Of a DNA stretch of 64,000 bases, positions 34,743-46,049 are shown in pieces. The stretch lies in assembly GCA_963969495.1 (NCBI GenBank), contig OZ018324.1, forward strand, positions 144,941,855 through 145,005,854, written 5' to 3'. Every line of letters begins with the position of its first letter. Position 1 is the first letter of the stretch. The notes below the pieces were generated by a model. That model had not been told where the DNA came from and did no database searches. It saw only the letters and a list, made by a program, of their open reading frames with translations. This DNA comes from Ceratothoa steindachneri (lineage: Eukaryota; Arthropoda; Malacostraca; Isopoda; Cymothoidae). Made by a program: the position numbers and the translations under genes.

Positions 34743-34764
34743 GAACTCCAATTAGATCTCTGTA

Positions 34765-34767
<3 letters not shown>

Positions 34768-34839
<72 letters not shown>
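34768..34839. repeat. (TA)n microsatellite
   Basis: 72 bp of pure TA directly after the Penelope-like fragment. Confidence 0.98.
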
Positions 34840-34841
<2 letters not shown>

Positions 34842-34872
34842 ACGTTTGGTGGGACTGCATGTATTCTTAGTG

Positions 34873-34920
34873 TTCGACTGAGGCTGGCATGACAAACTCC
34901 ATGCCGAAACTAGTCTCGAG
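34873..34920 (+). ncRNA. Hammerhead-ribozyme-like motif 1 (Penelope type)
   Basis: The order is: TTCGA (stem I, 5' strand), CTGAGG plus CT, a perfect GGCATG/CATGCC hairpin (stem II), GAAAC, TAGTC, then TCGAG (stem I, 3' strand; five pairs including one G-T). This is the layout of the short-stem-III hammerheads known from Penelope-like elements. The expected CUGANGA reads CUGAGGC, so one conserved A is changed, and one extra base precedes stem II. Activity is doubtful. Confidence 0.5.
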
Positions 34921-34989
34921 ATAATAAATACTACGCTCCTTAACAGTGGCTTATTAACATATTTGGAATCTGTTATTGGATTTAACAAT

Positions 34990-34994
<5 letters not shown>

Positions 34995-35049
<55 letters not shown>
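34995..35049. repeat. (TA)n microsatellite
   Basis: About 55 bp of pure AT. With 34768-34839 it brackets the 155-bp segment that contains the hammerhead-like motif. Confidence 0.98.
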
Positions 35050-35052
<3 letters not shown>

Positions 35053-35200
35053 GAAGGAGCAAATGCAAGTTCTGCGGGTGATAACAACCACCACAGGGCT
35101 TTCGCCATATTTATTTTCTGCCTTTCAAAACAATTTTGAAGACAGAAATTAAGGTGCAGAAACCTTGCATTGCAGACTATATTACAATATAGTACAAGAA

Positions 35201-35429
35201 ATTAGAAGAAGACTAGAACCATAGAGAGCAGAGGGCGGCACAATAAAGGCAATCCTTTACCGAGAAGACAGAGATAACGCCAGGGGAAACAAGTTTGAGA
35301 AGAAGACTAGAATCATAGAATCATAGGAATTTCAAACTTGTTTCCCCTGGCGTTATCTCTGTCTTCTCGGTAAAGGATTGCCTTTATTGTGCCGCCCTCT
35401 GCTCTCTATGATTCTAGTCTTCTTCTAAT
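35201..35429. repeat. 98-bp near-perfect inverted repeat
   Basis: Arms 35201-35298 and 35332-35429 are 97/98 complementary around a 33-bp loop. The loop repeats the start of the arm (AGAAGAAGACTAGAATCATAG) in direct orientation. The arms hold no coding motif. Transcribed as part of the LRRC27-like intron, it would form a long RNA hairpin. Confidence 0.95.
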
Positions 35430-35505
35430 GTCCCTTTCTCTTACCTCTAAAAAACTCCTGTTTCTTGTCTCATTGCTCATTCGCGTCAAATTTCACTTTC
35501 TTGTA

Positions 35506-35511
35506 CTATAT

Positions 35512-35542
<31 letters not shown>
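35506..35542. repeat. (TA)n microsatellite
   Basis: 37 bp of TA with a single phase break (TATAATAT) at about 35520, immediately before the 3' end of Penelope-like fragment 2. Confidence 0.97.
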
Positions 35543-35626
35543 GGATAAGAGAAACTCACAAAGTAGCGAGTGAGTGGAGCAATAATTGCAAAAATATCAC
35601 ACAGGAAAGATGAAAAGCAGAATCCT

Positions 35627-35660
35627 ACTACTTTCGAACTTTATTTAGTTCATTCTCATG
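35627..35660 (-). ncRNA. Hammerhead-like motif 2 (degenerate)
   Basis: The - strand reads CATGAGAATGAAC, a TAAATAAA loop, GTTC, then GAAAGTAG. The GAAC/GTTC stem followed by GAAAG and the upstream ATGAGAAT mimic CUGANGA - stem II - GAAA. It lies at the 3' end of Penelope-like fragment 2. The core is imperfect. Confidence 0.35.
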
Positions 35661-36780
35661 GAATACATAAAGAATTATTTTACATGAGGTGTATATATTA
35701 GGCAAAAGGCAAAAAATAAGCGAGGCTCCGCCTACATACAAAATAAAGATACACAAAAGGGAGGGCGTGAAAAAATAGAAATAACATCAGAAAATGCGAG
35801 TTAAATGCAGGCACCAAAGGGTAAAGACATATAGATATCTCTTCCAAAAAATCCACGTGAGAGAGTGTGTGTGAAATGTAGAAATATAAGTCACATAACT
35901 ATGAATACATACATATGCAATTATAAATACATTGTTTAATAAACAAAAGAAATATGACAAATTTAATATATCAAAGGGCTAAGATTTAAAATGGACAATT
36001 TCATTTAAAATAAGCTTTTAAATCACAGGATCAAGTTTAAAGAGACCGGAGGATATATTAATGTTAGGATAGGAGTAATGAAGGAGCATTCAACAATATT
36101 TCTTTCAATATAGTCTTTTGAGTAGTAAATAAACTTAGCAGAGTTCCAATTGATGTAGACTGATTATGTTCAGATTAATGAACAAAGAAGAAACTATTGC
36201 GTTCGCATCTTCTAATATTATACTTGTGTTGGTACAAGCAAACATTTGTGATTTTCCAGTTTGCCTAAAGTAACGCTTAAAGGCAAACGCTTTTTATATT
36301 CTTGGTATTATATTAAACCAACATTTAGTATATATTAGACTCATACTTAAATATGAATGAAATACTTAAACATTTCAAGAGACGAGGAAGTAAGGAAAAT
36401 GCCTCAGAAAACGGTAAAACAAAGGAATTCTTAAAATTGAATGCGAGGGGGATTTTAATTCTGTAAAAGGTTTTTTTTTGCCGAATCTAGGCCCGTGGCA
36501 AGAAAGTTTTGTGGGTAACAGAGGTTATTACCTATTTCAAAGATCTTGGAAATCTCAGTATCCAAGAATTCCGAGCTGGTGACCCGCAACCCGCGGAGAA
36601 ACATTGAAGTGAATACCGAACGTTTAACTTTATCATTGACCAGAATAAAAGTGAATGTAGGAACCAGAGTTGGTAGGCTTTCGGTGGATATAAAATCTAA
36701 AGTCAGACGGAATCCTGTGAATTAGAAGATCTAAAAGTGGGTGGACATTACTTTTTCAAGTTCTAGGATAGGCGAAATCA
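35661..36780 (-). pseudogene. Penelope-like element fragment 2: RT end and GIY-YIG domain
   Basis: On the - strand: DFRFYIHRKPTNSGSYIHFY (about 36640-36700), following an LLIHRIPS block, matches the Penelope RT C-terminal LDVxVxR...YRKPTxxxxYLHxxS region. After broken frames, FTELKSPSHSILRIPLFY lies near 36430. The endonuclease end reads DANAIVSSLF, VYYSKDYIERNIVECSFI and PPVSLNLIL (36030-36215). The catalytic GIY part is decayed. Non-coding sequence and a hammerhead-like motif follow to about 35620. It lies opposite in orientation to fragment 1, with the palindrome between them. Confidence 0.75.
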
Positions 36781-37003
36781 TATGTTTGTGACCTACATCT
36801 AAGGATCTCCATGGTTTCCTAACTAAGCTTAATTTTTTAGTTCCCTCATTTAAATTTACCCTAGAACTTGACCATCATAATGTGGAAGGGCGTGGGTCTC
36901 ATTAGGGCATATGTAATTCTAGATCAAGTTCTTACAAAAAATTACGCACACTCCGAATAATGAACTCAGACGTCCTATTAAAATATTGCCTGAAAATAAC
37001 CAG

Positions 37004-37184
37004 CGTATTTCGTTCTGGGCCTGTGCGACCAGCAGTCGATCCAGCGATCTGCGGTTCCAGTCGTGGAAATCGAGCTTCCGGAGACTTGCACAAACGAAGC
37101 CCAAGAAATACTTCTAAAGAAACAGCGAAGGACGAGGAGTTATCTTAAACCAAGAAAACCAACTCAAAATCTCTTCACATCAGG
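37004..37184 (+). CDS. LRRC27-like gene, probable internal exon
   Basis: The acceptor AAAATAACCAG precedes 37004 and GTAAGC follows 37184. The 181-bp exon is open in one phase: YFVLGLCDQQSIQRSAVPVV, EIELPETCTNEAQEILLKKQ and RRTRSYLKPRKPTQNLFTSG. It leaves two bases (GG), which the next exon (38748) completes in phase. It needs one base from the preceding exon, whereas 32553-33247 ends in phase 0. At least one small exon between them is therefore unfound. Assignment is by position, splice phase and codon texture. Confidence 0.55.
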
Positions 37185-37686
37185 GTAAGCTTGATTCAAA
37201 TACTCCCGTGTCTTACTTTCTGCTTTCGTGAGGCTGCCCTAATACTCCCCTCAACACTGAATTTCTTTAGACTTGTTTTGTAAAATTCGAGGTATTTCTT
37301 TGCCTCTTACTATTTCTGTTAGTCTAAATTTTTCTCCTTTCATTTTTCCATACTAAGCTTCTTTTTAAATTAGGTTAAATCAATATAAATTCATAGAATT
37401 AAAGATTTCATTAATTAGAACAAGAATTGAATAACAATTAACTAATTAATATACCAATGAGATTAGCATGAATATCATGTTGCCAAAAAAGTTCTTTAAT
37501 TTTTTGGTACATAATTAGTGGAAACAATTAAAATAATAGCAAATTATTTTACAAAATTGTTTCCATCCGTTTCAGAAAGATTTCCCCAACAAATACAAGT
37601 TTATCTTGGGATCTTGAAACAAGGTCAACAGCCCTAAGTCGCGTGCTTTCAATTATTCTGAGTTATGACCTTACGACCTTTAAAGA

Positions 37687-37935
37687 TTTCAATAATTCCA
37701 GAACTAACCTTGGAAGTACTTTGACAATTATATCATTCGAAAAAGAATGTAAAACAACTTAAGGGTTTCAAATTTCGTTAGAATCAGCCGAATAGTTACG
37801 CCATTATTGCTGAATAATTCTCAGACTAACCTTGTGATGACCTTGGTAGTTATATCATTCAAAAGAGAATGTAAAAGAACATAAGGGTTTCAAATTTCGT
37901 TAAAATCGGCCGAATAGTTATGATGTTATTGCCAA
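37687..37935. repeat. Two-unit tandem duplication, ~120 bp
   Basis: Two diverged units share CTAACCTTG, then TTATATCATTC, then AAGGGTTTCAAATTTCGTTA and GGCCGAATAGTTA. It is intronic. The unit has the look of a common arthropod interspersed repeat. Confidence 0.7.
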
Positions 37936-38039
37936 AACACTCAATGAAAAGTAAAATAGTTACCATCCGACTGATTGACCTACGGACCGACATAGTAACT
38001 TATAGATTCGTGTCCACGCGACTAAAAACTCTTTCTTGC

Positions 38040-38345
38040 CCTCGTAGGCAGTTGCCAGATGAGCTCCTAAAATAAACAAAAACTCTTTAGGCTTTGGATT
38101 CAAAGACCATTGCTGCGTCTCTTCGAGCGCATCTTTATCAAAGAACCTTTCATTTTGAATCTGATTTTGTGGACAAATTTGGTCCCCATCCTAAAGAGAC
38201 GCGTCAAAAGAATATATGGCAGATGAGGCAATGGCTGCAAATCTAGACTATTTAGTGTAGCTCGCGTGCGATGTGTGGTCGTGCGTTACCATGAAGAAAC
38301 AGCTTTGCAATTGACCAGCTCTAGATGTTTTGGGATAAATTCGCC
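38040..38345 (-). pseudogene. Mariner-like transposase C-terminal fragment
   Basis: The - strand reads LFLHGNARPHIARELH, corresponding to the catalytic HDNARPHTA block with the Asp changed to Gly. A frameshifted LQPLPHLPY (PHPPYSPDL) and a C-terminal stretch near 38100-38200 follow. It is heavily broken. It ends close to CTCATCTGGCAACTGCCTAC, a string also found near 7767. Confidence 0.6.
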
Positions 38346-38747
38346 ATGAATCCTTCAAACTTGTGTAGCGTATATGTAGTTTACCTTCACCTTCTTCGAA
38401 GGAGTTTTATTAAAGAGTCCTCCAAAGTTATCCTTTAATTTTGTTGGTAAATGATTTCCGAAACAGATAGAAACTATTTTATGGAATAAATGTCATTTGT
38501 TTAATTGTCTTCATTTATCTTAGGTAGGTTAAAAAAAAAGAAGCTTTTTAGCTACTCGAGAGAAATTAAAACATTTATTAACACATTAAAAAAATGTCTA
38601 AAAATAGGCGCCCAATATGCTTGCCGTTGTTGAAATTACGACTAAATAACATGTTAAACGAAATTTTTTGCATCAAACCTTAAAAAATATAACACTATTC
38701 GTCTTTACCTAAACTAATCAGTATTTGAATGTCCACAATTAACACAG

Positions 38748-38852
38748 GTTAATTACGGAGACGACTGCAGTTCAGACGGCCTGTGAAGAAAGAAAGAGAT
38801 CGAAAGAAGCCCAGTTAGCCAAGAAAGAACTTTTGCAGCGTCAAAGTATTCG
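38748..38852 (+). CDS. LRRC27-like gene, coiled-coil exon
   Basis: The acceptor AATTAACACAG precedes 38748; 105 bp; GT follows 38852. The only open phase reads LITETTAVQTACEERKRSKE, then AQLAKKELLQRQSI. It is a charged helical segment as expected for the C-terminal half of LRRC27 proteins. Its entry phase fits the exon at 37004-37184 and its exit phase fits that at 39332. Confidence 0.75.
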
Positions 38853-39331
38853 GTAAATGAATTCTCCCCCTCAAAGAATCCTCAACCGAGACTACGTTAT
38901 TAGCCATTAAATTTTAGTCATTACCTATCGATTTCATTATGGGTGAAGAATGAATAATAAAAGTCGACTTATTTAAGTATTCATTTATTCTATTTTAAAT
39001 TTGATTTATAAGACGGTTACTGTTTTTTGTTCTGTATCGCGATTATTAATAACTTTATACTTCGGCTATTCAATCGCAGTCATTCGGCCTTTGTAATCAA
39101 TTATTTTCACAGTGATGAATGAAGTCATTCACGTCTGAAAACAGTTTCCCGAATAAGATTTCCAAGGAAACAGGGTCTCATTCACTTATAAAATGGTTCA
39201 ATGTCATTAAAAATGCAAGTTTAAGAAAGTATACTGGTAAAAACTAAATATATTCTTATAACTCACCATTGTTTTCTTTAATATAAGATTTATTCTACGA
39301 TTTAATTTACTTCTCCTTATTTCGTCCCTAG

Positions 39332-39405
39332 ATTTGAAATCGAGCTTAAAAACTGGAAAGAGAAACTCCGACAGCAACAAGCCAAATTCGCCCAACAATA
39401 TGCAA
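39332..39405 (+). CDS. LRRC27-like gene, coiled-coil exon
   Basis: The acceptor TTTCGTCCCTAG precedes 39332, and the exon completes CGA (Arg) from 38852. It encodes FEIELKNWKEKLRQQQAKFA and QQYA and leaves phase 1 before GTAAGTGA at 39406. It is helical and Gln/Lys-rich, continuing the previous exon. The donor and the following intron start merge with the 29-bp minisatellite. Confidence 0.75.
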
Positions 39406-40130
39406 GTAAGTGAAGTTAGTGTTACAAATAGCGAGATAGTGAAGCTAGTGGCAGAAAAGGTAAGTTAGGGAGAGAAAAGGCAATTTAATGAAGTTAGTGG
39501 CAGAAAGAGCAAGTTAGTGAAGTTAGTGGCATAAAATGCAAGCTAGTGGCAGTAAAGGCAAGTTAGTGAAGTTTGTGGCAGAAAAGGCAAGTTAGTGAAG
39601 CTAGTGACAGAGATGGCAAGTTAGTGAAGATAGTGTCAGAGAGGAAAAGTTAGTGAAATTAGTGGAAGAAAAGGCAGGTTAGTGAAGTTAGTTGCAGAAA
39701 GGGCAAGTTAGTGAAGTTTGTGGCAGAAGAGGCACGCCATTGAAAGTTAGTGGCAGAACAGGCAAGTGATTGAAGTTAGTGGCGTAAAATGCAAGTAATT
39801 GAAGTTAGTGGCAGAAAGGACCAGTCATTGAATTTAATGGCATAAAAGCCAAGTCATTGAAGTTTGTGACAGAAAAGGCAAGTTAGTAAAGTTAGTGGCA
39901 GAAAATATAGGTTAGGGACAGAAAAGGCAAGTTAGTGAGGTTACTAGCAGAAAGGGGAAGTTATTGGCATAAAGGGCAAACTAGTGATGTTAGATACAGA
40001 AATGGCAAGTTAATGAAGTTAGTGGCCGAAAGGGCAAGTTAGTGAAATTAGTGACAGAAAAGGCAAGTTAGTGAAGTTAGTGGCAGAAGAGGCAAGTCAG
40101 TGAAAGTTGATAGCAGAAAAGGTAAGTTAG
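39401..40130. repeat. 29-bp minisatellite starting at a splice donor
   Basis: About 25 diverged units of GGCAAGTTAGTGAAGTTAGT plus GGCAGAAAA fill 730 bp. The first unit is the exon's own donor (GCAAGTAAGTGAAGTTAGTG). AGGTAAGTTAG, a near-consensus 5' splice site, occurs inside the array at about 39459 and at its end (about 40120). Confidence 0.9.
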
Positions 40131-40920
40131 TCTTTGACGAAGACAACGAAGAGTACCGATAATAATTTCTACAAGTGATATATTCCTAAAGAAAATCTAT
40201 AATGACCAAGTACTATGCGGTAACTTGCGAGACTGTTAATAACACCTTTAAACACATGCGACCCACTTACTATAACGAATTTTGAGGGACGAATAACTGA
40301 TAAAAATAAATAAAAGATAAAAAGATAAATTGGAGATAATGGCGATTATTGTCTTCAATTTCTATCAGAAGATATTTATAAAATAGATTTTTCTCTCCGG
40401 TGGCATTGACATGATTTTTCATCCTACTGTTACTAACAATAATAATAATAATACAAATATGTACAATAGTTTAGGAATGGCTAACTTCGTCGCAAAAAAA
40501 CAGTATATAAAAGAATGTAGAGCAAACCTTAACAGGGAGCAGCTTTTTTCAAAGAACGCTGAATACCCTCTTTCACCCTTTGCTGGGTCTAAGCAGTCTT
40601 GAAAAAGAGTGGGAGATTTAAAAGAGGTTTAAAAGATGACTCGAGTGGGAGCACTTCTTTCTCATGTGGGATCGAGAGGGTGTGTGGTGGGGCCAGAGAG
40701 CAAGTGCGAACGACCATTAAGCATCTTAGTGGCGATTCGGCGTTTTCCAGTATGATAGAAACCATGTTCGAGGTACATACGTAGCACTCTGCATCCCTCG
40801 CATTGTTGTGAACGACATCCCCCGACCACATAATACACATAAAGATCGCATCTTATTTCTTACGCCTTTAATTAAAAGGCCGAACGAACGTACTGTTTGA
40901 TTGATTTGATTTACTGCTTA
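40131..40920. other. No gene seen
   Basis: Short frames only, with an (AAT)n tract at 40436-40455. If the LRRC27-like gene extends to 53.6 kb this is intron. Confidence 0.45.
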
Positions 40921-40924
40921 ATTA

Positions 40925-41330
40925 GAGCTCTTGCTCTCCGAGTGGATTCGGCCTTGGTCTCTCAACGTCGCAGTGCCGGGTTCGATCCCGGCAAGAGAGG
41001 ACACAAACGTCAGCGCACGTAGAGATCTGGCTACTATTTGGTGGACGCGCTGTGCTCACCCCTGTACTTGGGTGGGTGGATCTTACACTTCTCATCACAC
41101 ATAGCCAATTACAACACTGCTTTCTTTCCTCTCCCGTCTTCGCAGCACAACACGCACTCTTTGTTCCAATGAATCCTGCCGACTGGTATCTATATTTACA
41201 TACCTCTGACGCGGAACAAGTCCCTTTGCCCCGGGACGACGAAGATTCTACCTCTACGTTGTTTGGTGTCAAAACATAATACTTCCTGGCACCTCTCCCG
41301 AAGAGGACCAACCCCTGATGCCCTCGGGCT
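40925..41330 (+). mobile_element. tRNA-derived SINE-like element
   Basis: GGGTTCGATCCCGG (about 40978-40991) is a perfect pol III B box inside a CCGGG/CCCGG T-arm. CCGAGTGGATTCGG some 40 bp upstream resembles the A box / D arm of Ser or Leu tRNAs. GCTCTTG upstream and CAAGAGA downstream would pair as an acceptor stem (6 of 7). No anticodon stem forms, so it is not a working tRNA gene. The following 300 bp of non-coding body is unrelated to other repeats here. Confidence 0.55.
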
Positions 41331-43509
41331 CACCAGCGATTGTCATACTGAACTTTGTGTCCAATTCATTATCCGGTCGGGATCTGAATGGATAAAGGTA
41401 GGTTGGCCTACCACTATTAGTACTGCGTAATTAACCTCTGAGTTGAAAAAGTTCCTTTGCATCTTCAGAGGCGCTTCTCCGAAGCGATTTTTATCTTCGG
41501 AATTAAGATTAAATTCACTTACCTTGCCTGGCAATACCTTACCTTCACTAAGTTTGAATCTCCGCAGAAATTAAGAAAAAAACTAAGGGGGAAGAGTTAA
41601 AAGGATGCTTTATACAGAGAGTGGGGGGGTCGCTCGGGACCGAGATCAAATTCAAGGGGTAGTACATACCCCCAAAACCCTCTGAAACGGTCTCTTCAAG
41701 GTCCACCCGAATCCTCCAAATGATTAAATTTTATCTTTTATTTAGGAATATCGTCTGAAACTTATAAATATCCCTTTGATTACCTTGTAAGATGCGCCGT
41801 GGACATGCGGAATTTAGAGTTAAATAATCTGAAGCTATAACGCATAGGAACCACAATATCTGTCTCTGCCAAAGTTCGGGACATAGAATAATAATAATGG
41901 TGAAAAGTTGAAATAATAAATAACTAGATATGTAATGTGGAGTACGATTTAATATCAATTTTATCATATGTTGTTTATGTTTGAGCGTGACTCCCGCAAC
42001 CAATGATCGAGATTAAAGAGGTAATAAAGACTATCATATAGTAGGATGAAGCAAAGAATAGTATCTTGTTCCGTTAAGGCTGGGGAATAGTAGTACTTTG
42101 CAACTTGAAACATAGTTTTTTGTATTTTCCGAAGTGGGAGAGTAGGTACCACAGAGGAATCCATTATCAGAGTTTCAAGTTCCTGCTCACCTTTTGGTAG
42201 CTGATTACAGTAACCCTTTTGATCATCATGGTGCTTATGCGGTTGTTTCAGGTGGACAAATTTCGCGTGTGATGCTCCGAGCCCCATTTGACCGAGAAGA
42301 AGAAGGGATTTCTGCTCAGAATTCATTTGATGTGAGTCAATTAAGAGTTACCCGTTCAGATTTCTTATGCTCCATTATCGTCCTGGTCTTGTATCATCAA
42401 ACATCTTAATTCCCTTTAAAAGAAAACAACACTGTTTGGTGTAGCCTGAGAGGGGGGACTCAAGATTCAGACAACGCACATCAAACACAAATAAAGCGAA
42501 GTCAAAAATGAAGACACTCTAAGTACTCACATCCCTTCCACTATATACAACTGCCAATGAATCTCAGCACCTCCAAAATATCCCGTCATCACACGCATAA
42601 TACAGCAAACCATCAGCCAGACCTAGCAGAAACACCCTTCCTACGCCATACTTGGATCACCTTGGCAAAGTTGCTATGCAGTTACCATCCAAAACTTAAC
42701 ACATACATATAAACGCTGCGAACGCTAAATAAACATATATTTGCCCATGCAGTCACTAGCACGGAGTGTTGCATTTGTGGACAAACTCTTTCCTGTCGAT
42801 TGATTTAACCGATGCGCGTGGCTCTGGAGCTGGACCTTAAGCCCGAGGTAAGACCATCATCCTCCAAAAGCAGCAATTCGCGTATTGATAGATTTAGTTT
42901 GTCCTGCATTTTATTTTAAGTAATTTTTCACGATGTTTTGTGCAAAGATATCCGCAAATCTGATCTTTCTTTTACCTTACTCCTATTTTCTTCTAGTTTT
43001 TCCATCTATGTTCTATAGGATTCCGGTCTGGGTATAACGCAACCAAGGATATTTATGATCATTTGGCCCCTACTTTTCTTTGCTCTCTTTTTGTCATCAG
43101 TGTTTTATAAAGCTTTATCTCGCGAAAAGGCAGATGTCTCATTTAAGGGTATTATTTGACAAATATGTTCATCAGAATGACAATTTTTCCGTAATAATAT
43201 TACCAAGACACCTATTTAACCAAGTTTGACCGTCCACTCATTCGAACACTTTAATTTGCCATAACTGATACAGTCATGGGTAAAAGTTTCGACGCCAAAA
43301 AATTTCTGCCACTTCAGAAATATAAATTTTCCCTAAATATACTTAACGATTTACATCATATAACTTCTACACCTTATACTAAATACTAGTTTATCCATGC
43401 CGCCAAATATATCTGTAATGTTTTAGTAATAATTATTTTTACTTGGTTATACTAAAAAATATGAATGAATTAACTTTTCAAACTTTACTCCCTTAAAGTG
43501 AAATTCACT
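41331..43509. other. No gene recognised
   Basis: Opposed frames at 41964-42326 (-) and 42194-42409 (+) show no known domain, and a coding claim would be unsafe. The rest is AT-rich and unassigned. Confidence 0.4.
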
Positions 43510-43514
43510 TTCAC

Positions 43515-43766
43515 TTGAGTACTCGTTCAACTCAGTCCTACCGCGCCTTTTTAAAATATTCTTTTGTATCTCACACTCGCCGAATACTTTCTGATAACAA
43601 ACGCAATTCACAAACAATATTTAAACTTTTTACTGGTCTCTCTTCAACTACAAAGCCCCCGATCTATTCCTCCCCATCACCCCAACTGATCTCTCTATTT
43701 TTCTCCGACAAGGTCTATTCCCTCATCTCTGAACCTCTTCCTGTGTTACTTCACTACCAGGAATGA
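43515..43766 (+). pseudogene. LINE fragment, EN-RT linker type
   Basis: The frame SYRAFLKYSFVSHTRRILSD, NSQTIFKLFTGLSS, SPQLISLFFSDKVYSL resembles the region before the RT fingers in L2/CR1-like LINEs, where ...LFxxLxxLT...FFxDKI... is usual. Only this short part is recognisable. Confidence 0.5.
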
Positions 43767-43899
43767 AACCCGAAAGAAAATTGGAGGCAACTAAATAGGA
43801 TGAAAGGAAAACCCCAACGGAGCAAAATTTCGATTACAAATTAATAACGAAAAATTTCGAGACGACGAAACACTAAAAAAAATTTTTATAATTCACTAG

Positions 43900-44990
43900 A
43901 AATTGATGTTGTCAATCAGGCCCGAAGAGAACGCCGACTTCAACCTTGAAATTGAAGAGATCTTCAATGTTAATCTGCGCAACGACTGAGAAAAAAATCC
44001 CAAGCGACAGTCATCGAACAACAAAGTGAAACATTCTTTGGATCATGGCTCACGGTAACAACAGAAGAAATAAAAAAGCGCCGTCCTCTCATTCAAGCAG
44101 ATAATACCAGGTTCCTCGGGCATTATCAGGATCATCCTCACTAAAGTACCTGACAATAGAATCAAGAACATATTTAATGCGTGCCTAATACACTGGTTAA
44201 TTGCCAGACGATTACAAACTCGCTTCTGAACTTCAGAAAAAAAGTCTGAAAAGATCTAAAACAGAATACTGATAAAATATATTGAAGATAACAACCTGCA
44301 CAATGAATACTTGTTCGGATTAGGTAGCGATAGAGAACCCACAATAGCTCTTGGCATCATCGCATCCAAAGCAACTAATGCCAAAGCAGAGAAAAAGCAC
44401 ATTGTTTTGGTCCCGAGAGATATCGAAAATTCTTTTGATAAAGCCTGGATCAAAGACATGCACCACAAGAACTTGAATCTTTAGCTAAACAGCAATCTGG
44501 ATAACATTTTCTACGATTATCTCACAGATATACATAAGAGCTTATATGGCTATCAACGCATACGCAGGGATCAAGTTCGAAATGGAAACTAGACTTCTCC
44601 AAAGGGGCTGCCTCATCGTCACACTCTACTTCATCTACTCAGCGGATCTGTACCCCACCATGAATTCCTGAATGCCTTAACATCGAATTAGCTAACTCAA
44701 TTAACCGTTGGCTATTACATATACGAGCAACTTCAGGCGTGGATTACAGCAATTAAAATCGATAATATAAACCAATTCATTCTAAAGGGACTGGAAAATC
44801 AAAACAAACAAGCAGAAATTTACCATTATCACAATTTACAGAAAAAAGGTAGAGGATATCGAAGTATGAGATCGACTTTATCTGTATTAACCCAAAGTTA
44901 GAGTACTGTGGTTAAGGATAAGCTCAGATGACTACAAACAACATATAGCTGAAAGATAAACAAAACAACATAAGTGGTAAGCCTTCTATA
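43900..44990 (+). pseudogene. Jockey-like LINE reverse transcriptase fragment (decayed)
   Basis: In several frames: TTEEIKKA then PGSSGIIRIILTKVPDNRIK (fingers), DNNLHNEYLFGLGSDREPTI (QFGFR-type block), and HIVLVPRDIENSFDKAW near 44400, which is the catalytic DxxxAFD motif with S for A. The FxPQG and YADD regions are unrecognisable. Multiple stops. This is not a continuation of the fragment at 43515-43766 by frame, and it may be a different family. Confidence 0.65.
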
Positions 44991-46049
44991 AACCTTAGGT
45001 TCAATATCAGAAAAAGAAAAACTTATCTTGCTCTAGGAAAGGGACATTTATCTACTCTCCCATCCTGATAAATAATGTGTCCAAAAAAAAGGAATGAGAA
45101 CTATAAAGAGTACAAAATAAAGCTCTCTACCTAAGTAGGACACAAAAAAAGATAATGGAGATGCCAGCGAGGCCTTTACCAAACAGCCAAAATTGAATCC
45201 AACAATAAAACAATCAGAAAAAAAGAGTCGAAAAATATCTGGAAGAAGATTGACTCCGTTATTCAGTATTTTCAGGAAACAACAACACCAAAGTTGACGT
45301 ACCCCTCCAACTCCCGATTCACCAGCGGAAGAATATTCACCTGGCAATGAAAGATGTACGATTGCATTTGTGAAAAAAGCCAGTAGTTCCAATAAATCCA
45401 AGATCAACTCCCAAGGAGCTCAATGTTACAATACCTCCTCCCCACCCACCCCCCAATTAATCGAACCTGAATTTCCCTCCTCGATATAGACTACTTACAT
45501 CCTAAAAGACAAACTCACAGAATTAGACTGAAGATATCGAACTCAATGAGAAATCCCTTATCAAGACACCTTGAGTGAAATTTTACCGAAGTGAAATCGT
45601 AAAGTGAATGAAAAGTGCCATAACGACGTGTTATGGAAAATAAAGGATACCAAGTTGCCTAAAGTGCGCTAAGTGTTATATATTCGCTAAAATCAAAACA
45701 AATATCATACACACAAACGATACAGTCATCACTAGCGCCTCAAAATTTAGCACAACGTAGTTAGGTAATAGCGCAAAACATACATTCACACAACGGCATG
45801 AATAGTACAATAAACACATGAGTGAACCAATACAAGAGGGCAGAGATTAGACAGTTCTCCCATCTCCAATAAAGAAATTGTACTAACACTTGGTACAACA
45901 TAATATAATGGACGTAGAAAGAGGCACTCTGTTTCTGTTTCCATTTTAATCAGTAGGTCCAAATAAATGAAGTGCTCCATTCTATTCTTTTATAACCATA
46001 ATGATTGAAGATTAACTAAGATCAACTTATTACGAACTACTATTATTGT
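44991..46049. other. No gene recognised
   Basis: AT-rich. Frames at 45048-45407 and 45786-45980 (both -) have no motif. Confidence 0.4.

Noticed and set aside
40925..41000. Functional tRNA gene
   Set aside because: T arm, B box and acceptor pairing are present but no anticodon arm forms. A SINE head explains it better.
41964..42409. Overlapping frames on both strands (120 and 71 codons) as genes
   Set aside because: No recognisable domain, no splice context and AT-rich composition. Chance frames cannot be excluded.
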